DNA of 64,000 bases from Gemmatimonadota bacterium (GTDB lineage Bacteria; Gemmatimonadota; Gemmatimonadetes; Longimicrobiales; Gaopeijiaceae). The notes under the pieces are model-generated. The model was not told the origin of the DNA and searched no databases. It saw only the letters and a list, made by a program, of their open reading frames with translations. Positions 40,392 to 49,107 of the stretch are shown piece by piece (the first letter of the stretch is position 1; the number at the start of each line of letters is the position of its first letter). The position numbers and the translations under genes are program-made. The DNA lies in NCBI GenBank assembly GCA_022827345.1, contig JAJDTB010000035.1, positions 62,001 through 126,000 on the forward strand, in the 5' to 3' direction.

Positions 40392-41836
40392 CGGATCAGG
40401 TACCACTCGGTCTGATACGGCCGGAAGTACTCGTAGCCGTCCGGGGTCAGGTAGCCGTCGTCCTCCATGGGAATCCGGACGGTGCCGCCGCCGTATTCGG
40501 GGATCGCGGTCGTGGCGCTGAACTCGATGGAGCGGTAAGAACCGTCCCGCAGGTGCGAGTCCCACTCGGGCGGCGAGGACAGGTCCATGTCCCGGGCGTT
40601 GATCGCGGGGCCGAGCGCGTGGCCGTGGTAGCCGATGGGGTGCGAGTACAGGCTGGGCAGGAAGTCGACATCCTCGAGCATCGCCGCGATCGCCAGCGTG
40701 GCCTCCCAGCCCGTCATGCCGGGACGGGGTGCCGCCGCAAACGCCTCGTGCACGAGGTTCGCGTTGGCCAGCGCTGTCTTCAGCCCGTCCGGGACATCGT
40801 CCTCACCCTCGCGCAGGATGTAGGCCACCTTCTGCCAGTCGCTGGCGAAGCCCACGTAGTCGAAGCCGCAGTCCAGGTGGATGATGTCGCCGCGCCTGAA
40901 GACCAGGTCGTCGGGCGAAGGGTGTATGTACAGGATCATCTCGCCGCTCTCCTCGTTGAAGCGCTGGACCGCGACGTGGATCTCGAACCACGGTTTGCCC
41001 CCGACCCCCAGCTCGGCAATGGTCTCGTCGAAGAACCACTTGATGTCCTGGGCCTGCGTCACCCCGGGCGTGATCACGACGTTGGAGAGCGCGGTCTGCG
41101 CAATGACGTCGGTTGCGAGGACGAGCTGCCGGCAGTGCTCCAGCTCGCCGGGCAGCCGCGTATCGAAGACCTCCTCGATGAGCGGGGCCGCCGACACGAA
41201 TCGCGACTCCCCCTCCGGCCCGAAGGCGTCCGCAAGGAACTGGTAGCTGTCGTGGGTGAGGCTGCTGTCGTGGCCGCGGTTGCCGCCGATGGCGAGGCCG
41301 ATGGTGGCCGGATCATAGCGTTCCCACAGGACCTGCAGGCCGCTGCGCGTGTCCTGGATACCGCGGGCATTGCGGGCGGCGGGCATGGGCTCGAAGAAGC
41401 GCCGGAAGTCGGCGGTCGGACGCCAGTAGTCGGAGTAGGCGGCGAGCCCGTCGTCGCCCCCGTCGACGAATACCATCACGTCGCGGCGGCGGGCGTACTG
41501 GAGCGGCGGCGCGACGTAGTACAGCGCCGGATCCTGGTGGAACTCCTCGCTGACCACGATCCACATCTCGATCCCGTGCGTACGCATCTGGTCGAGCAGC
41601 AGCGCGCGCTTTTCGGCAAGCCATTCGAGGCGCAACTCGTACTGGTCGCGCATCCCAAGCAGTTCAGGCATGCCGGGGATGACGCGGCCGTCGAAGAGCT
41701 TGACGGGCTCGGCGCTTACCCTCGCGCGGTCGGTGCCGGCAGGCGCAGCAGCGGGTGTGCAGGAGGAGAGGAGGGCGGCCATGGCGACCGCGGCGGCCCT
41801 CGCGGCGCGCGGCGGGACGCTGAAGCCACAGGTCAC
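40388..41836 (-). CDS. M24-family metallopeptidase (Xaa-Pro aminopeptidase-like), lipoprotein
   Basis: Creatinase/aminopeptidase-P-like protein. From the GTG at 41836 it has about 482 residues and begins with a signal ending AALLSSC. The frame is open to 42094 and starts at 41929 or 41977 are possible, so the N-terminus is uncertain. Metal ligands are suggested by HLDCGFDYVGFASDW (two Asp), SHPIGYHGHALGP (His), YRSIEFSATTAIPE and VRIPMEDDGYLTPDG (Glu). It would remove N-terminal residues before proline in imported peptides, probably outside the inner membrane. It is coupled to the esterase gene. Confidence 0.85.
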   Translation of the reverse strand: MTCGFSVPPRAARAAAVAMAALLSSCTPAAAPAGTDRARVSAEPVKLFDGRVIPGMPELLGMRDQYELRLEWLAEKRALLLDQMRTHGIEMWIVVSEEFHQDPALYYVAPPLQYARRRDVMVFVDGGDDGLAAYSDYWRPTADFRRFFEPMPAARNARGIQDTRSGLQVLWERYDPATIGLAIGGNRGHDSSLTHDSYQFLADAFGPEGESRFVSAAPLIEEVFDTRLPGELEHCRQLVLATDVIAQTALSNVVITPGVTQAQDIKWFFDETIAELGVGGKPWFEIHVAVQRFNEESGEMILYIHPSPDDLVFRRGDIIHLDCGFDYVGFASDWQKVAYILREGEDDVPDGLKTALANANLVHEAFAAAPRPGMTGWEATLAIAAMLEDVDFLPSLYSHPIGYHGHALGPAINARDMDLSSPPEWDSHLRDGSYRSIEFSATTAIPEYGGGTVRIPMEDDGYLTPDGYEYFRPYQTEWYLIR

Positions 41837-42092
41837 GGGGGATGCGGAGCGGCTCGGTACGTCGACCGAAGCGCCGCTCGCAAGGTCCCACGCGCGGGCA
41901 GTACGGTCACGGCTTGGCGATCGGTTCATTGCTGCCATCCAGATACGGGAAACGGTTGAAGCACGCGCCACCTTCATCTTGCCGCCCACCGTTCGCGCCG
42001 CAAGTCTACCAGTCCGTGGATGATCCCCGCGCGGACCCGTCCACGGGCCGCTAGTCCTCCGCCCAGGACCACCCGAGCCACGAGCTTCCGCC

Positions 42093-43154
42093 ATGCGAAT
42101 CCTCCGTCTCAGCGCCCTTGCCGCCCTGTCCGTCCTCGCCGCCTGTCAGCCCGCCGACGCGCCCAGCGAAGACGCCGCCCCACCCCCCGGGTCCGATTTC
42201 GAGGGCGCGGCGTTCGAGTTCGAGGAGGTCGTGCCGGGCGTCTTCCACGCGCGGGGGACAGGCAACCTCTCGGTCGGATCGCACGGCGCCGTGATCGTCA
42301 ACGAGGACGACGTGCTCCTGGTCGAGTCGCACATCTCGCCCGCGGCCGCACACGCGGTCGTGACGGAGATCGAGGCGCTCACCGACAAGCCCGTCCGGTA
42401 CGTGGTCAACACGCACTACCACTTCGACCACGCGCACGGCAACCAGATCTACCCGGACGACGTGCACGTGATCGGCCACGAGGTCACCCGCGAGATGCTC
42501 GAGAACGGCGGCTCGATGGGGCGCTCGTTCCAGGGGTTCGTGGGTGGGCTGCCGGATCAGGTGGCGGCGTTGGAAGAGCGGGTCGCAGCGACCCAGGACG
42601 CGGACGAGCGGGCGGGGCTCGAAGGCCAGCTGGCGTTCATGCGGAACTACCTGGCCGGGCAGGAGGCCGTCGTGCCCGTGGGTCCGAACACGACGCTGTC
42701 CGAGCGCATGACGCTGTTCCGCGGCGAGCGCGAGATCCGGCTGCTCTTCTTCGGACGCGGCCACACCGGGGGCGATGTGGTCGTGCACCTGCCCCGGGAG
42801 CGCGTACTCATCACCGGAGACCTGCTGCTACCCGGCCTGCCCTACATGGGCGACGGCTACCTCGACGAATGGGACGACACGCTGGAGCACCTGAAGTCAT
42901 TGGACTTCGACTGGGTCCTGCCCGGCCACGGCAACCCGTTCCAGGACAGGGAGCGCATCACCTACCAGCAGGAGTACATGCGGGACCTGCAGGCGCAGGC
43001 GGCGGAGCTGCACGCGCAGGGGTTGTCGTACGAAGAGGCCGCCCAGCGGATCGACATGTCGGATCACGCGGAGAACTATCCGCAAGTCAGCGGGTCCGGG
43101 GTTCCGGCGGTCACGGTGCAGCGGATCTTCGAATTGCTGGACGAGGGGAACTGA
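42093..43154 (+). CDS. MBL-fold hydrolase, lipoprotein
   Basis: A 353-residue metallo-beta-lactamase-fold enzyme with lipoprotein signal ALSVLAAC. The zinc motif HxHxDH is HYHFDH in VNTHYHFDHAHGN; further ligands are in FGRGHTGGDVVV (His), LITGDLLLPG (Asp) and VLPGHGNPF (His). A helical insert of about 60 residues (DQVAALEERVAATQDADERA and on) separates the halves, as in several quorum-quenching or arylsulfatase-like exported members. The substrate is unknown. It starts divergently from the M24 peptidase gene. Confidence 0.9.
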   Translation: MRILRLSALAALSVLAACQPADAPSEDAAPPPGSDFEGAAFEFEEVVPGVFHARGTGNLSVGSHGAVIVNEDDVLLVESHISPAAAHAVVTEIEALTDKPVRYVVNTHYHFDHAHGNQIYPDDVHVIGHEVTREMLENGGSMGRSFQGFVGGLPDQVAALEERVAATQDADERAGLEGQLAFMRNYLAGQEAVVPVGPNTTLSERMTLFRGEREIRLLFFGRGHTGGDVVVHLPRERVLITGDLLLPGLPYMGDGYLDEWDDTLEHLKSLDFDWVLPGHGNPFQDRERITYQQEYMRDLQAQAAELHAQGLSYEEAAQRIDMSDHAENYPQVSGSGVPAVTVQRIFELLDEGN

Positions 43155-43266
43155 ACGGTTCCGCAAGCGGCGTGGGCGTGGGAGGCGGTGCCGCGGGAGG
43201 CGTGGGCATAGCCGGGCCAGGACATGACAAGTGGACCCGTCCGCCAGTCACGGAATGCCGGCAACG

Positions 43267-43324
43267 TTTCAGCTGAAATCCTATCTATTCATGTTGTGAA
43301 TGATTATCATTCATGCCATGAATA
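43267..43324. promoter_or_regulatory. Large palindrome over the DUF4143 ATPase start codon
   Basis: A 12-base perfect palindrome, TTTCAGCTGAAA (43267-43278), is followed by a 39-base symmetrical element centred on 43305. The inner part TGAATGAT-T-ATCATTCA (43297-43313) is perfect. Outer arms TATTCATG (43286-43293) and CATGAATA (43317-43324) share the same centre. The right arm includes the ATG at 43318, so a bound protein or RNA hairpin would block translation initiation. The inner core also resembles a Fur-type box. Confidence 0.6.
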
Positions 43325-44577
43325 ACTCTGTGTTACCTCGACTTGCTTCAGCGAATCTGGAATCCGCTTTGCGGGTCATGCCCGCCGTGGTCGTCACCGG
43401 CGCGCGCCAGACGGGCAAGACCACCCTCGCTCAAACACTCGGACATGCGGAGCACGTTCAGGGAACCCGCCCGGACGCGCCGCCGGGTCGGCGATACATG
43501 TCCCTGGACGACCTTGACGTACTCGACCTCGCTCGGCGTGATCCGGACGCCCTGGTCCGTTGCTCGCACCCGGTAACGCTGGACGAGGTTCAGCGCGAGC
43601 CGACCCTTCTCAGCGCCGTCAAGCGGGAGATCGACCGGGATCGTCGGCCAGGCCGGTTTTTGCTGACAGGTTCCGCCAATCTGCTCCTGATGCACCGCGT
43701 CTCGGAGTCCCTGGCCGGCCGCGCCAGCTACCTGACGTTGTGGCCGATGACGCGTCGGGAACAATTGGGCCTTGGGCGGTGCGGCGTGTGGGAGGAGCTC
43801 GTTGGGGCAGACGACCGCGACTGGATGGACCTGATCGGTGCGGACTCCGGCGGCCGGGAGGAATGGCGTCTGCTTGCACGACGCGGCGGCTTCCCCGTGC
43901 CGGCGGTCCATCTGAGCACCGCGGATGACAGAGCGATCTGGTTCGACAGCTACGTGCGTACGTATCTGGAACGCGATCTTCAGGCGCTCGCGTCGATCAC
44001 GGCCCTGCCGGACTTCCGCCGACTCATGAGACCCGCCTGTCTGCGCCTTGGGTCGACGGTGAACCAGAGCGAGCTGGGGCGCGACATCGGACTGCCGCAG
44101 CCAACGGTTCACCGCTACCTCAACCTGCTCGAGACCTCCTGCCTGCTGGTGCGGGTTCCAGCATACTCCGTGAATCGCACGAAGAGGCTCATGAAGTCGC
44201 CCAAGCTGTATTGGGCGGACACGGGTCTTGCGATGTACCTCTCGCAGGAGGACGAGCCGCGCGGTGCCCACCTGGAGAACCTGGTGCTGCAGGACCTGTT
44301 GGCGTGGCGCGACTCGCGTTCCGTGAGAACCGAGATCCTGCATTGGCGTACGACCACCGGCGACGAGGTGGACTTTGTGATCGAGGCGGGAGAGTCTCTG
44401 CTCCCCATCGAGGTCAAGGCGACGAGGCGGCCGCGCCTCCGCGACGCAAGGCACCTCCGGGCGTTCCGCGCGGAGTATGGGCGCCGGGCTCGGCCGGGGC
44501 TGCTACTGCACGGCGGAGAAACGCTGGCGTGGCTCACCCCCGAGGTACTCGCCGTGCCGTGGTGGATGGTGGTCTGA
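43318..44577 (+). CDS. AAA-type ATPase with DUF4143 domain
   Basis: About 419 residues. The N-terminal AAA_14 domain has Walker A VTGARQTGKTTLAQTL, Walker B VTLDEVQREPTLL and the sensor LLTGSANLLLM. A winged-helix-like middle (NQSELGRDIGLPQPTVHRYL) and the C-terminal DUF4143 nuclease-like domain follow (LENLVLQDLLAWRD, then GDEVDFVIEAGESLLPIEVK with the D/ExK-type pattern). These proteins are widespread, often patchily distributed and of unclear role. The start lies inside a long palindrome. Its stop is three bases from that of the convergent BNR gene. Confidence 0.9.
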   Translation: MNNSVLPRLASANLESALRVMPAVVVTGARQTGKTTLAQTLGHAEHVQGTRPDAPPGRRYMSLDDLDVLDLARRDPDALVRCSHPVTLDEVQREPTLLSAVKREIDRDRRPGRFLLTGSANLLLMHRVSESLAGRASYLTLWPMTRREQLGLGRCGVWEELVGADDRDWMDLIGADSGGREEWRLLARRGGFPVPAVHLSTADDRAIWFDSYVRTYLERDLQALASITALPDFRRLMRPACLRLGSTVNQSELGRDIGLPQPTVHRYLNLLETSCLLVRVPAYSVNRTKRLMKSPKLYWADTGLAMYLSQEDEPRGAHLENLVLQDLLAWRDSRSVRTEILHWRTTTGDEVDFVIEAGESLLPIEVKATRRPRLRDARHLRAFRAEYGRRARPGLLLHGGETLAWLTPEVLAVPWWMVV

Positions 44578-44580
44578 TCC

Positions 44581-47500
44581 TCACCGCCCCCCCACCACCA
44601 CCTCCTCACCCGGCTTCGGCCTGACGCCCTCGGCGTAGAGCTGCGCATTGAGCGCCGGCACGCGGGACGTGATCAGCTCGTTGAGCGGGCCGGCCAGCTC
44701 CTCCATCAGCTCCCAGGCGCGGTCGATCTGCCACATCTGGTCCTCGGTCGGCAGCGTCGACGAGCCCTGGATGGCCCCGGACACCCAGGCGTTGGTGCGC
44801 GCGTCGCCCACGTCGTCGTCGACCGCCTCGAGCGCCTCGCGGATCGCTTCCAGCTCTTCCCGGACGCCCTCGGGCGGCTCCTCGACGCCGTCGATGAGCT
44901 CCTCGGCCGCATCGAGCTGCTCCTCGAGGCGGTCGATGGCGCGGCCGGCCTCGTAGATCGGGGCGGCGAGGGCGTGCAGGCTCATCAGCGCATCCTGGCG
45001 GGCCATGCGGTCGGCGCGGCTCATGGGGCGGCGCGGGTCGGCCTGGATCTCCACGGTCGAGGAGAAGGTCTGCCCGTCGACCGTCATGCTCACGGTGTAG
45101 ACTCCGGGCATCGCGATCGGGCCCTGCGGCGTGCCCGGCTGGCCGAATCCGACCGGTCCCTGCGGGCCTTCGGGCTCGTAGGGCGCGTCCATGCGCCAGT
45201 CCCACACGACCTCGTTGACGCCAGCCTCTGACGGCGCCTCCAGGGTGCGGATGTGGCTGCCGTCCGAAGCGGTGATGGTCAGCGCGAAGGGGGACTCTTC
45301 CGCAGGCTCACCGTCGGCCATGTCGTCGCCGTTTTCCGTGCCCGGATCGTCGCCGCCGCCGGAATCGCCGCCCTCCTCCCCCTCCTCCTCGGCCATCGGC
45401 GCGGCCTGGGCATCGCGCAGGTAGTAGCGGATGAGCGTGCCGCGCGGAGGGTTCGGCGCCGAATACGTGGCGCCGGCGAAGGGCCAGTCGCCGCGCTGAG
45501 CCCACATGATCGTCTCGCGGGCCTGGGGGAAGACGCGGCCGGCTTCGGCGAGGGTCTCGGACGAGAGGTGCTCGAGCGCACTGACGTCGGCCATGATCCA
45601 GAAGGAGCGGCCGTGGGTGCCGACGAGCAGGTCGTTGTCGCGGGGGTGGATGAGGATGTCGTCGACGGGGACGACGGGGAGGTTGTTCTTGAGCTGGACC
45701 CATTGCTCGCCGCGGTCGACCGAGACGAAGACACCGACCTCGTTGCCCACGAAGAGGAGGTTGGGCGCGCGGTGGTGCTCGGTGACGACGTTGACCGACC
45801 AGCCGTCGGGCAGGCCGTCGGTGATGCGGCGCCAGCTGTCGCCGTGGTCCTCGCTGACGTAGACGTAGGCCGCGTAGTCGGCGTTGCGGTGCCCGTCGAA
45901 GCTGGCGTAGACGCGGCCTTCGGCGTGGTGCGATGGCTCGACGCGGCTCACGTAGGTGCGCTCGGGGAGCCCGGGGATCCGGTCTGTGACGTTGGTCCAG
46001 GTGGCGCCGTCGTCCCGGCTGATCTGGACATTGCCGTCGTCGGTGCCGACGTAAAGGAGCCCGGGGGTGAGCGGCGACTCGGCGAAGGCGGTGAGGTTGC
46101 CGTAGGTCGAGATGCCGTCGTTGACCGACATCTGCGGCTCGGAGCCGGGCACGCCCATGATCTCGAGCTCGTCGCGGTCGATCTGGCGGGTGAGGTCGAG
46201 GCCGCCGACCTCCTCCCACGACATGCCGCGGTCGCGCGAGCGCAGGAGGTAGTTGGCGCCGAGGTACACGGTGGCGGGGTCGTGGGGCGACAGCTGCAGC
46301 GGCGAGTTCCAGTTGAAGCGGTAGGTCTTGGCGGTGTCGCCGTCGGCGCGCGGGCCGGTGATCGGGCGCATCGGGGTCTTCTCGCCGGTGGTCAGGTCGT
46401 ACCGGTTCATGTTCCCGTTCTGCGACTCGGAGAAGACGATGGTCGAGTCGGTGGGGTCCACGATGGTGAAGAAGCCGTCGCCGTACGCGGTCTCGTACCA
46501 GTCCTGGTGGCGGATGCCGTGGAACGAGCGCGTGTTCGAGGGCCCGCACCAGGGATCGTTGTCCTGGAGGCCGCCGCAGACGAAGTACGGGTCGCGCATG
46601 TCAAAGCCGATGGCGTAGAACTGCCCCAGCGGCAGGTTGTCGAACATGCGCCAGTGGCCGGTGCCGTCCCAGCTCGCGGCCACGCCGCCGTCGCTGCCGA
46701 GGATGAGGTGGTCCGGGTCGTTCGGGTTGATCCAGAGCGCGTGGTGATCGACGTGGACCTGGGCGGCGCCGTCGCTGCGGAAGGTGCGGCCGCCGTCGTC
46801 GGAAACCTCCAGATTGCCGCCGAGGACGTAGATGCGGTCGGGGTTGCTGGGGTCGATGCGGACCTGGGAGTAGTACATGGGGCGGGGGTTGGTGCTGGAC
46901 ATCTTCTCCCACGTGTCGCCGCGGTCGAGGGAGCGGAAGAGGCCACTGCGGGACTGGCCGCCGCCTCCGCCGAAGAAGCCGGCGTCGGGATCGCGCGCGT
47001 CCGCCTCGACGAGCGCGTAGACGACGTTGCCGTCCTGGCGGAAGATGTCGACGCCGATGCGTCCCTTGTCGCCGTCCGGGAGGCCCTCGGTGAGCTCGGC
47101 CCAGCTGTCGCCGCCATCGAAGGTGCGGTAGAGGCCGCTGCCGGGGCCGCCGCCGTTGAAGCCCCAGCCGGTGCGCTGCCGCTGGTACATGGCGGCGAAG
47201 ATCGTGTTGGGGTCGCCGGGGTCCATGGCGAGGTCGATCGCGCCGGTATGCTGGTCGATATGGAGGACGTTGTCCCAGGTCTCGCCGCCGTCGTGCGTGC
47301 GGTAGACGCCGCGTTCCTCGTTCGGGCCCCAGAGGTCGCCGACGGCCGCCACGTACACGATGTCGGGGTTGCGGGGGTGGATGAGGATGCGGCCGATGTG
47401 CTTGGTGGCGTCGAGGCCCATGTGGCGCCAGGTGTTCCCGGCGTCGGTGGATTTGTAGACCCCGTTGCCCCAGCCCGACGACTGCCGGTTCTGCGGCTCG

Positions 47501-47826
47501 CCGGTGCCGACCCAGACGAGGTTGGGGTTCGACTGGTCGAGGGTGACGTCGCCGATGGAACTGGTCGGCTGATCGTCGAAGAGCGGCGTCCACGAGGTGC
47601 CGTGGTTTTCGGTCTTCCAGACGCCTCCGGTGCCGGTCGCGATGTAGAAGACCTGCGGCTTCGACTCGACGACGTCGAGGTCGGCGATGCGTCCGCCCAT
47701 GAGCGCGGGGCCGATCTCGCGGTACTGGAGATGCGAGATGGCGGTCTCGAGGGTGGTCTGGGCGGTGGCGGACGTGGTGGCGAGGAGCGGTGCTGAGAGG
47801 AAGAGGAGGATGCGCGCGGTCTTCAT
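44581..47826 (-). CDS. Exported BNR/VPS10 (sortilin-like) beta-propeller protein
   Basis: About 1081 residues from the ATG at 47826, which gives a signal peptide (MKTARILLFLSAPLLATTSA). BNR Asp-box repeats are abundant (STDAGNTWRHMG, THDGGETWDN, SLDRGDTWEKM, SRDDGATWTNV, SVDRGEQWVQL), making one or two ten-bladed propellers. The acidic linker EEEGEEGGDSGGGDDPG precedes an Ig-like domain (TITASDGSHIRTLEAPSEAG) and a C-terminal coiled coil (about residues 970-1010, AIDRLEEQLDAAEELIDGV). Databases often call this family glycosyl hydrolase, but no catalytic residues are evident. It is probably periplasmic or surface-bound. Confidence 0.88.
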   Translation of the reverse strand: MKTARILLFLSAPLLATTSATAQTTLETAISHLQYREIGPALMGGRIADLDVVESKPQVFYIATGTGGVWKTENHGTSWTPLFDDQPTSSIGDVTLDQSNPNLVWVGTGEPQNRQSSGWGNGVYKSTDAGNTWRHMGLDATKHIGRILIHPRNPDIVYVAAVGDLWGPNEERGVYRTHDGGETWDNVLHIDQHTGAIDLAMDPGDPNTIFAAMYQRQRTGWGFNGGGPGSGLYRTFDGGDSWAELTEGLPDGDKGRIGVDIFRQDGNVVYALVEADARDPDAGFFGGGGGQSRSGLFRSLDRGDTWEKMSSTNPRPMYYSQVRIDPSNPDRIYVLGGNLEVSDDGGRTFRSDGAAQVHVDHHALWINPNDPDHLILGSDGGVAASWDGTGHWRMFDNLPLGQFYAIGFDMRDPYFVCGGLQDNDPWCGPSNTRSFHGIRHQDWYETAYGDGFFTIVDPTDSTIVFSESQNGNMNRYDLTTGEKTPMRPITGPRADGDTAKTYRFNWNSPLQLSPHDPATVYLGANYLLRSRDRGMSWEEVGGLDLTRQIDRDELEIMGVPGSEPQMSVNDGISTYGNLTAFAESPLTPGLLYVGTDDGNVQISRDDGATWTNVTDRIPGLPERTYVSRVEPSHHAEGRVYASFDGHRNADYAAYVYVSEDHGDSWRRITDGLPDGWSVNVVTEHHRAPNLLFVGNEVGVFVSVDRGEQWVQLKNNLPVVPVDDILIHPRDNDLLVGTHGRSFWIMADVSALEHLSSETLAEAGRVFPQARETIMWAQRGDWPFAGATYSAPNPPRGTLIRYYLRDAQAAPMAEEEGEEGGDSGGGDDPGTENGDDMADGEPAEESPFALTITASDGSHIRTLEAPSEAGVNEVVWDWRMDAPYEPEGPQGPVGFGQPGTPQGPIAMPGVYTVSMTVDGQTFSSTVEIQADPRRPMSRADRMARQDALMSLHALAAPIYEAGRAIDRLEEQLDAAEELIDGVEEPPEGVREELEAIREALEAVDDDVGDARTNAWVSGAIQGSSTLPTEDQMWQIDRAWELMEELAGPLNELITSRVPALNAQLYAEGVRPKPGEEVVVGGR

Positions 47827-47915
47827 CGGGTCGGCCTTGGGATCGGGTGGGTTGGCTGTCCGAGCAAAGTCCGTTTCCGGGGACGGCTGCGCAATCGCCC
47901 CGTCCGACCTCCCAC

Positions 47916-48128
47916 CTACCGCTCGTTCGGCAGCATCCGCTTCACCACCGTTTGCACACCCAGCTCGTCCACCTCGATGAACGCAACGAGCCCATTCGGA
48001 CCGAAGGCGGCCGGCAGCGGAGTGGTTCCGGCAGGATAGCTGCCTAGATAGCGACCGTCCGGAAGGACTCCCCAGTGCAGTTCGGGGCTGAACTCGGGGA
48101 GGTGCGCCGTGGGCCTGGGTGCGGCATT
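47916..48128 (-). pseudogene. 3' remnant of a six-bladed beta-propeller gene (copy 1)
   Basis: About 70 codons ending in a stop, with no start or upstream propeller. The end reads [20 protein letters not shown] then [20 protein letters not shown]. It matches the similar fragment at 55519-55707, and both look like the last blade of secreted six-bladed propeller proteins common in this type of genome. The rest of the 545-base interval 47827-48372 holds only this and the VapBC control region. Confidence 0.65.
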
Positions 48129-48289
48129 CACCAGGTCCGTATGGTCCATGCCGCTGACGTCGACCGGGGGCAGCCAAGCCTCCGCGACCCATGACACGGC
48201 AAGAGTGAACGCAGGAATAGTAGGCGATGACAACCGCAGAACGCGATCATGGCCAGGTGGCGCCGGTGCCCGGCAGGTTCCGGCAACGA

Positions 48290-48332
48290 TTGCCATATAT
48301 GTGGTATCGGATGTATGGTTGTACCATACCAC
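48290..48332 (+). promoter_or_regulatory. vapBC promoter and operator
   Basis: A perfect dyad TATGGT-TGT-ACCATA (48314-48328) lies inside wider arms GTGGTAT (48301-48307) and ATACCAC (48326-48332). A possible promoter has -35 TTGCCA (48290-48295) and -10 TATGGT (48314-48319) with an 18-base spacer, so the -10 falls in the dyad. This is the expected layout for autoregulation by the VapB-VapC complex, about 40 bases before the antitoxin start. Confidence 0.55.
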
Positions 48333-48372
48333 ACCTTGGAAGCGATTCCATTCAGCGAGCGATTGTAGACCC

Positions 48373-48609
48373 ATGAAGACAACGATCAACGTCAACGACC
48401 AGCTGCTGCGACAGGCAAAACAGCGGGCTGCGCACCGGGGCATCACGCTCACCCGGTTCATAGAGGACGCCCTGCGCGCGAAGCTGATGGACGGGGACAG
48501 CGCTCCGTCGGCTTTCAAGCTGCGGCTCAGGACAGTTCGCGGGCTTGCACCACCCACCGTGGACATCTCGGACCGCGAGGCGCTTTACGACGTCCTGGAC
48601 CGGTCGTGA
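48373..48609 (+). CDS. vapB: Ribbon-helix-helix antitoxin (VapB type)
   Basis: 78 residues from the ATG at 48373. The N-terminal ribbon-helix-helix DNA-binding segment is [20 protein letters not shown] followed by [18 protein letters not shown]; the C-terminal part ([20 protein letters not shown]) is the usual toxin-wrapping tail. It overlaps the toxin start by four bases (GTGA). The frame open upstream of this ATG is not antitoxin-like. Together with the next gene it is a complete type II toxin-antitoxin unit. Confidence 0.88.
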   Translation: MKTTINVNDQLLRQAKQRAAHRGITLTRFIEDALRAKLMDGDSAPSAFKLRLRTVRGLAPPTVDISDREALYDVLDRS

Positions 48610-49037
48610 TCGCGGTTGATACCAACGTCCTGATCTACGCCCATCGGGCGGAGGCCAGTCTCCACGCCGTCGCGAGTCGTGAGTTGGTCGCATTGGCTGA
48701 GGGATCTGCCCGCTGGGGACTGCCGGTGTTCTGCGTCACCGAGTTCATTCGCGTGGTGACCCACCGGCGGGTGTTCAATCCCCCATCGACGCTCACGCAG
48801 GCGACCGGATTCCTCGAAGAGCTTGTCGCATCTCCGTCCTGTCGCATCGTTCGGCCCGGAACCCAATTCACCAGCCTGCTCATCGAAACCGTTCATGGGG
48901 CCGGTGCTCGGGGTAACCTGGTGTTCGACGCACAGATCGTCGCCCTCTGCCGTGAGCATGGCATCGCGACGATTCTCACGAACGATCGCGACTTCGACCG
49001 CTTCAGAGACGTGCGGGCCCGTTACCTGGAGCAATAA
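48606..49037 (+). CDS. vapC: PIN-domain ribonuclease toxin (VapC type)
   Basis: 143 residues starting with GTG. The PIN active site is visible as [20 protein letters not shown] (Asp), FCVTEFIRVVTHRRVF (Glu), NLVFDAQIVALCREHG (Asp) and TILTNDRDFDRF (Asp). This is the standard VapC layout, a site-specific RNase of tRNA or rRNA. It is the second PIN toxin in the window, from a different branch than the one at 26581. Confidence 0.9.
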   Translation: MIAVDTNVLIYAHRAEASLHAVASRELVALAEGSARWGLPVFCVTEFIRVVTHRRVFNPPSTLTQATGFLEELVASPSCRIVRPGTQFTSLLIETVHGAGARGNLVFDAQIVALCREHGIATILTNDRDFDRFRDVRARYLEQ

Positions 49038-49063
49038 CCGGCGGGGAGCATCATTGGCTGGCG

Positions 49064-49099
49064 TTTGTTCGCCAAAATCGGCCCGAAATGGCGGACAAA
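49064..49099. terminator. Inverted repeat between convergent vapC and CocE genes
   Basis: Arms TTTGTTCGCC (49064-49073) and GGCGGACAAA (49090-49099) pair at 9 of 10 positions around a 16-base loop. It fills the gap between two convergent genes and may terminate transcription from both sides, though there is no T-run. Confidence 0.4.
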
Positions 49100-49107
49100 C
49101 CGGCCTG

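Noticed and set aside
43297-43313. Calling the palindrome core a Fur box
   Set aside because: The core resembles a Fur-type dyad, but no iron gene is adjacent and the wider symmetry is better explained as a site specific to this gene; left as an alternative only.
45253-47796. An 847-codon open frame antisense to the BNR propeller gene
   Set aside because: Its Val/Gly/Asp/Ala repeats come from the periodic Asp-box repeats on the other strand; there is no start signal and no recognisable domain.
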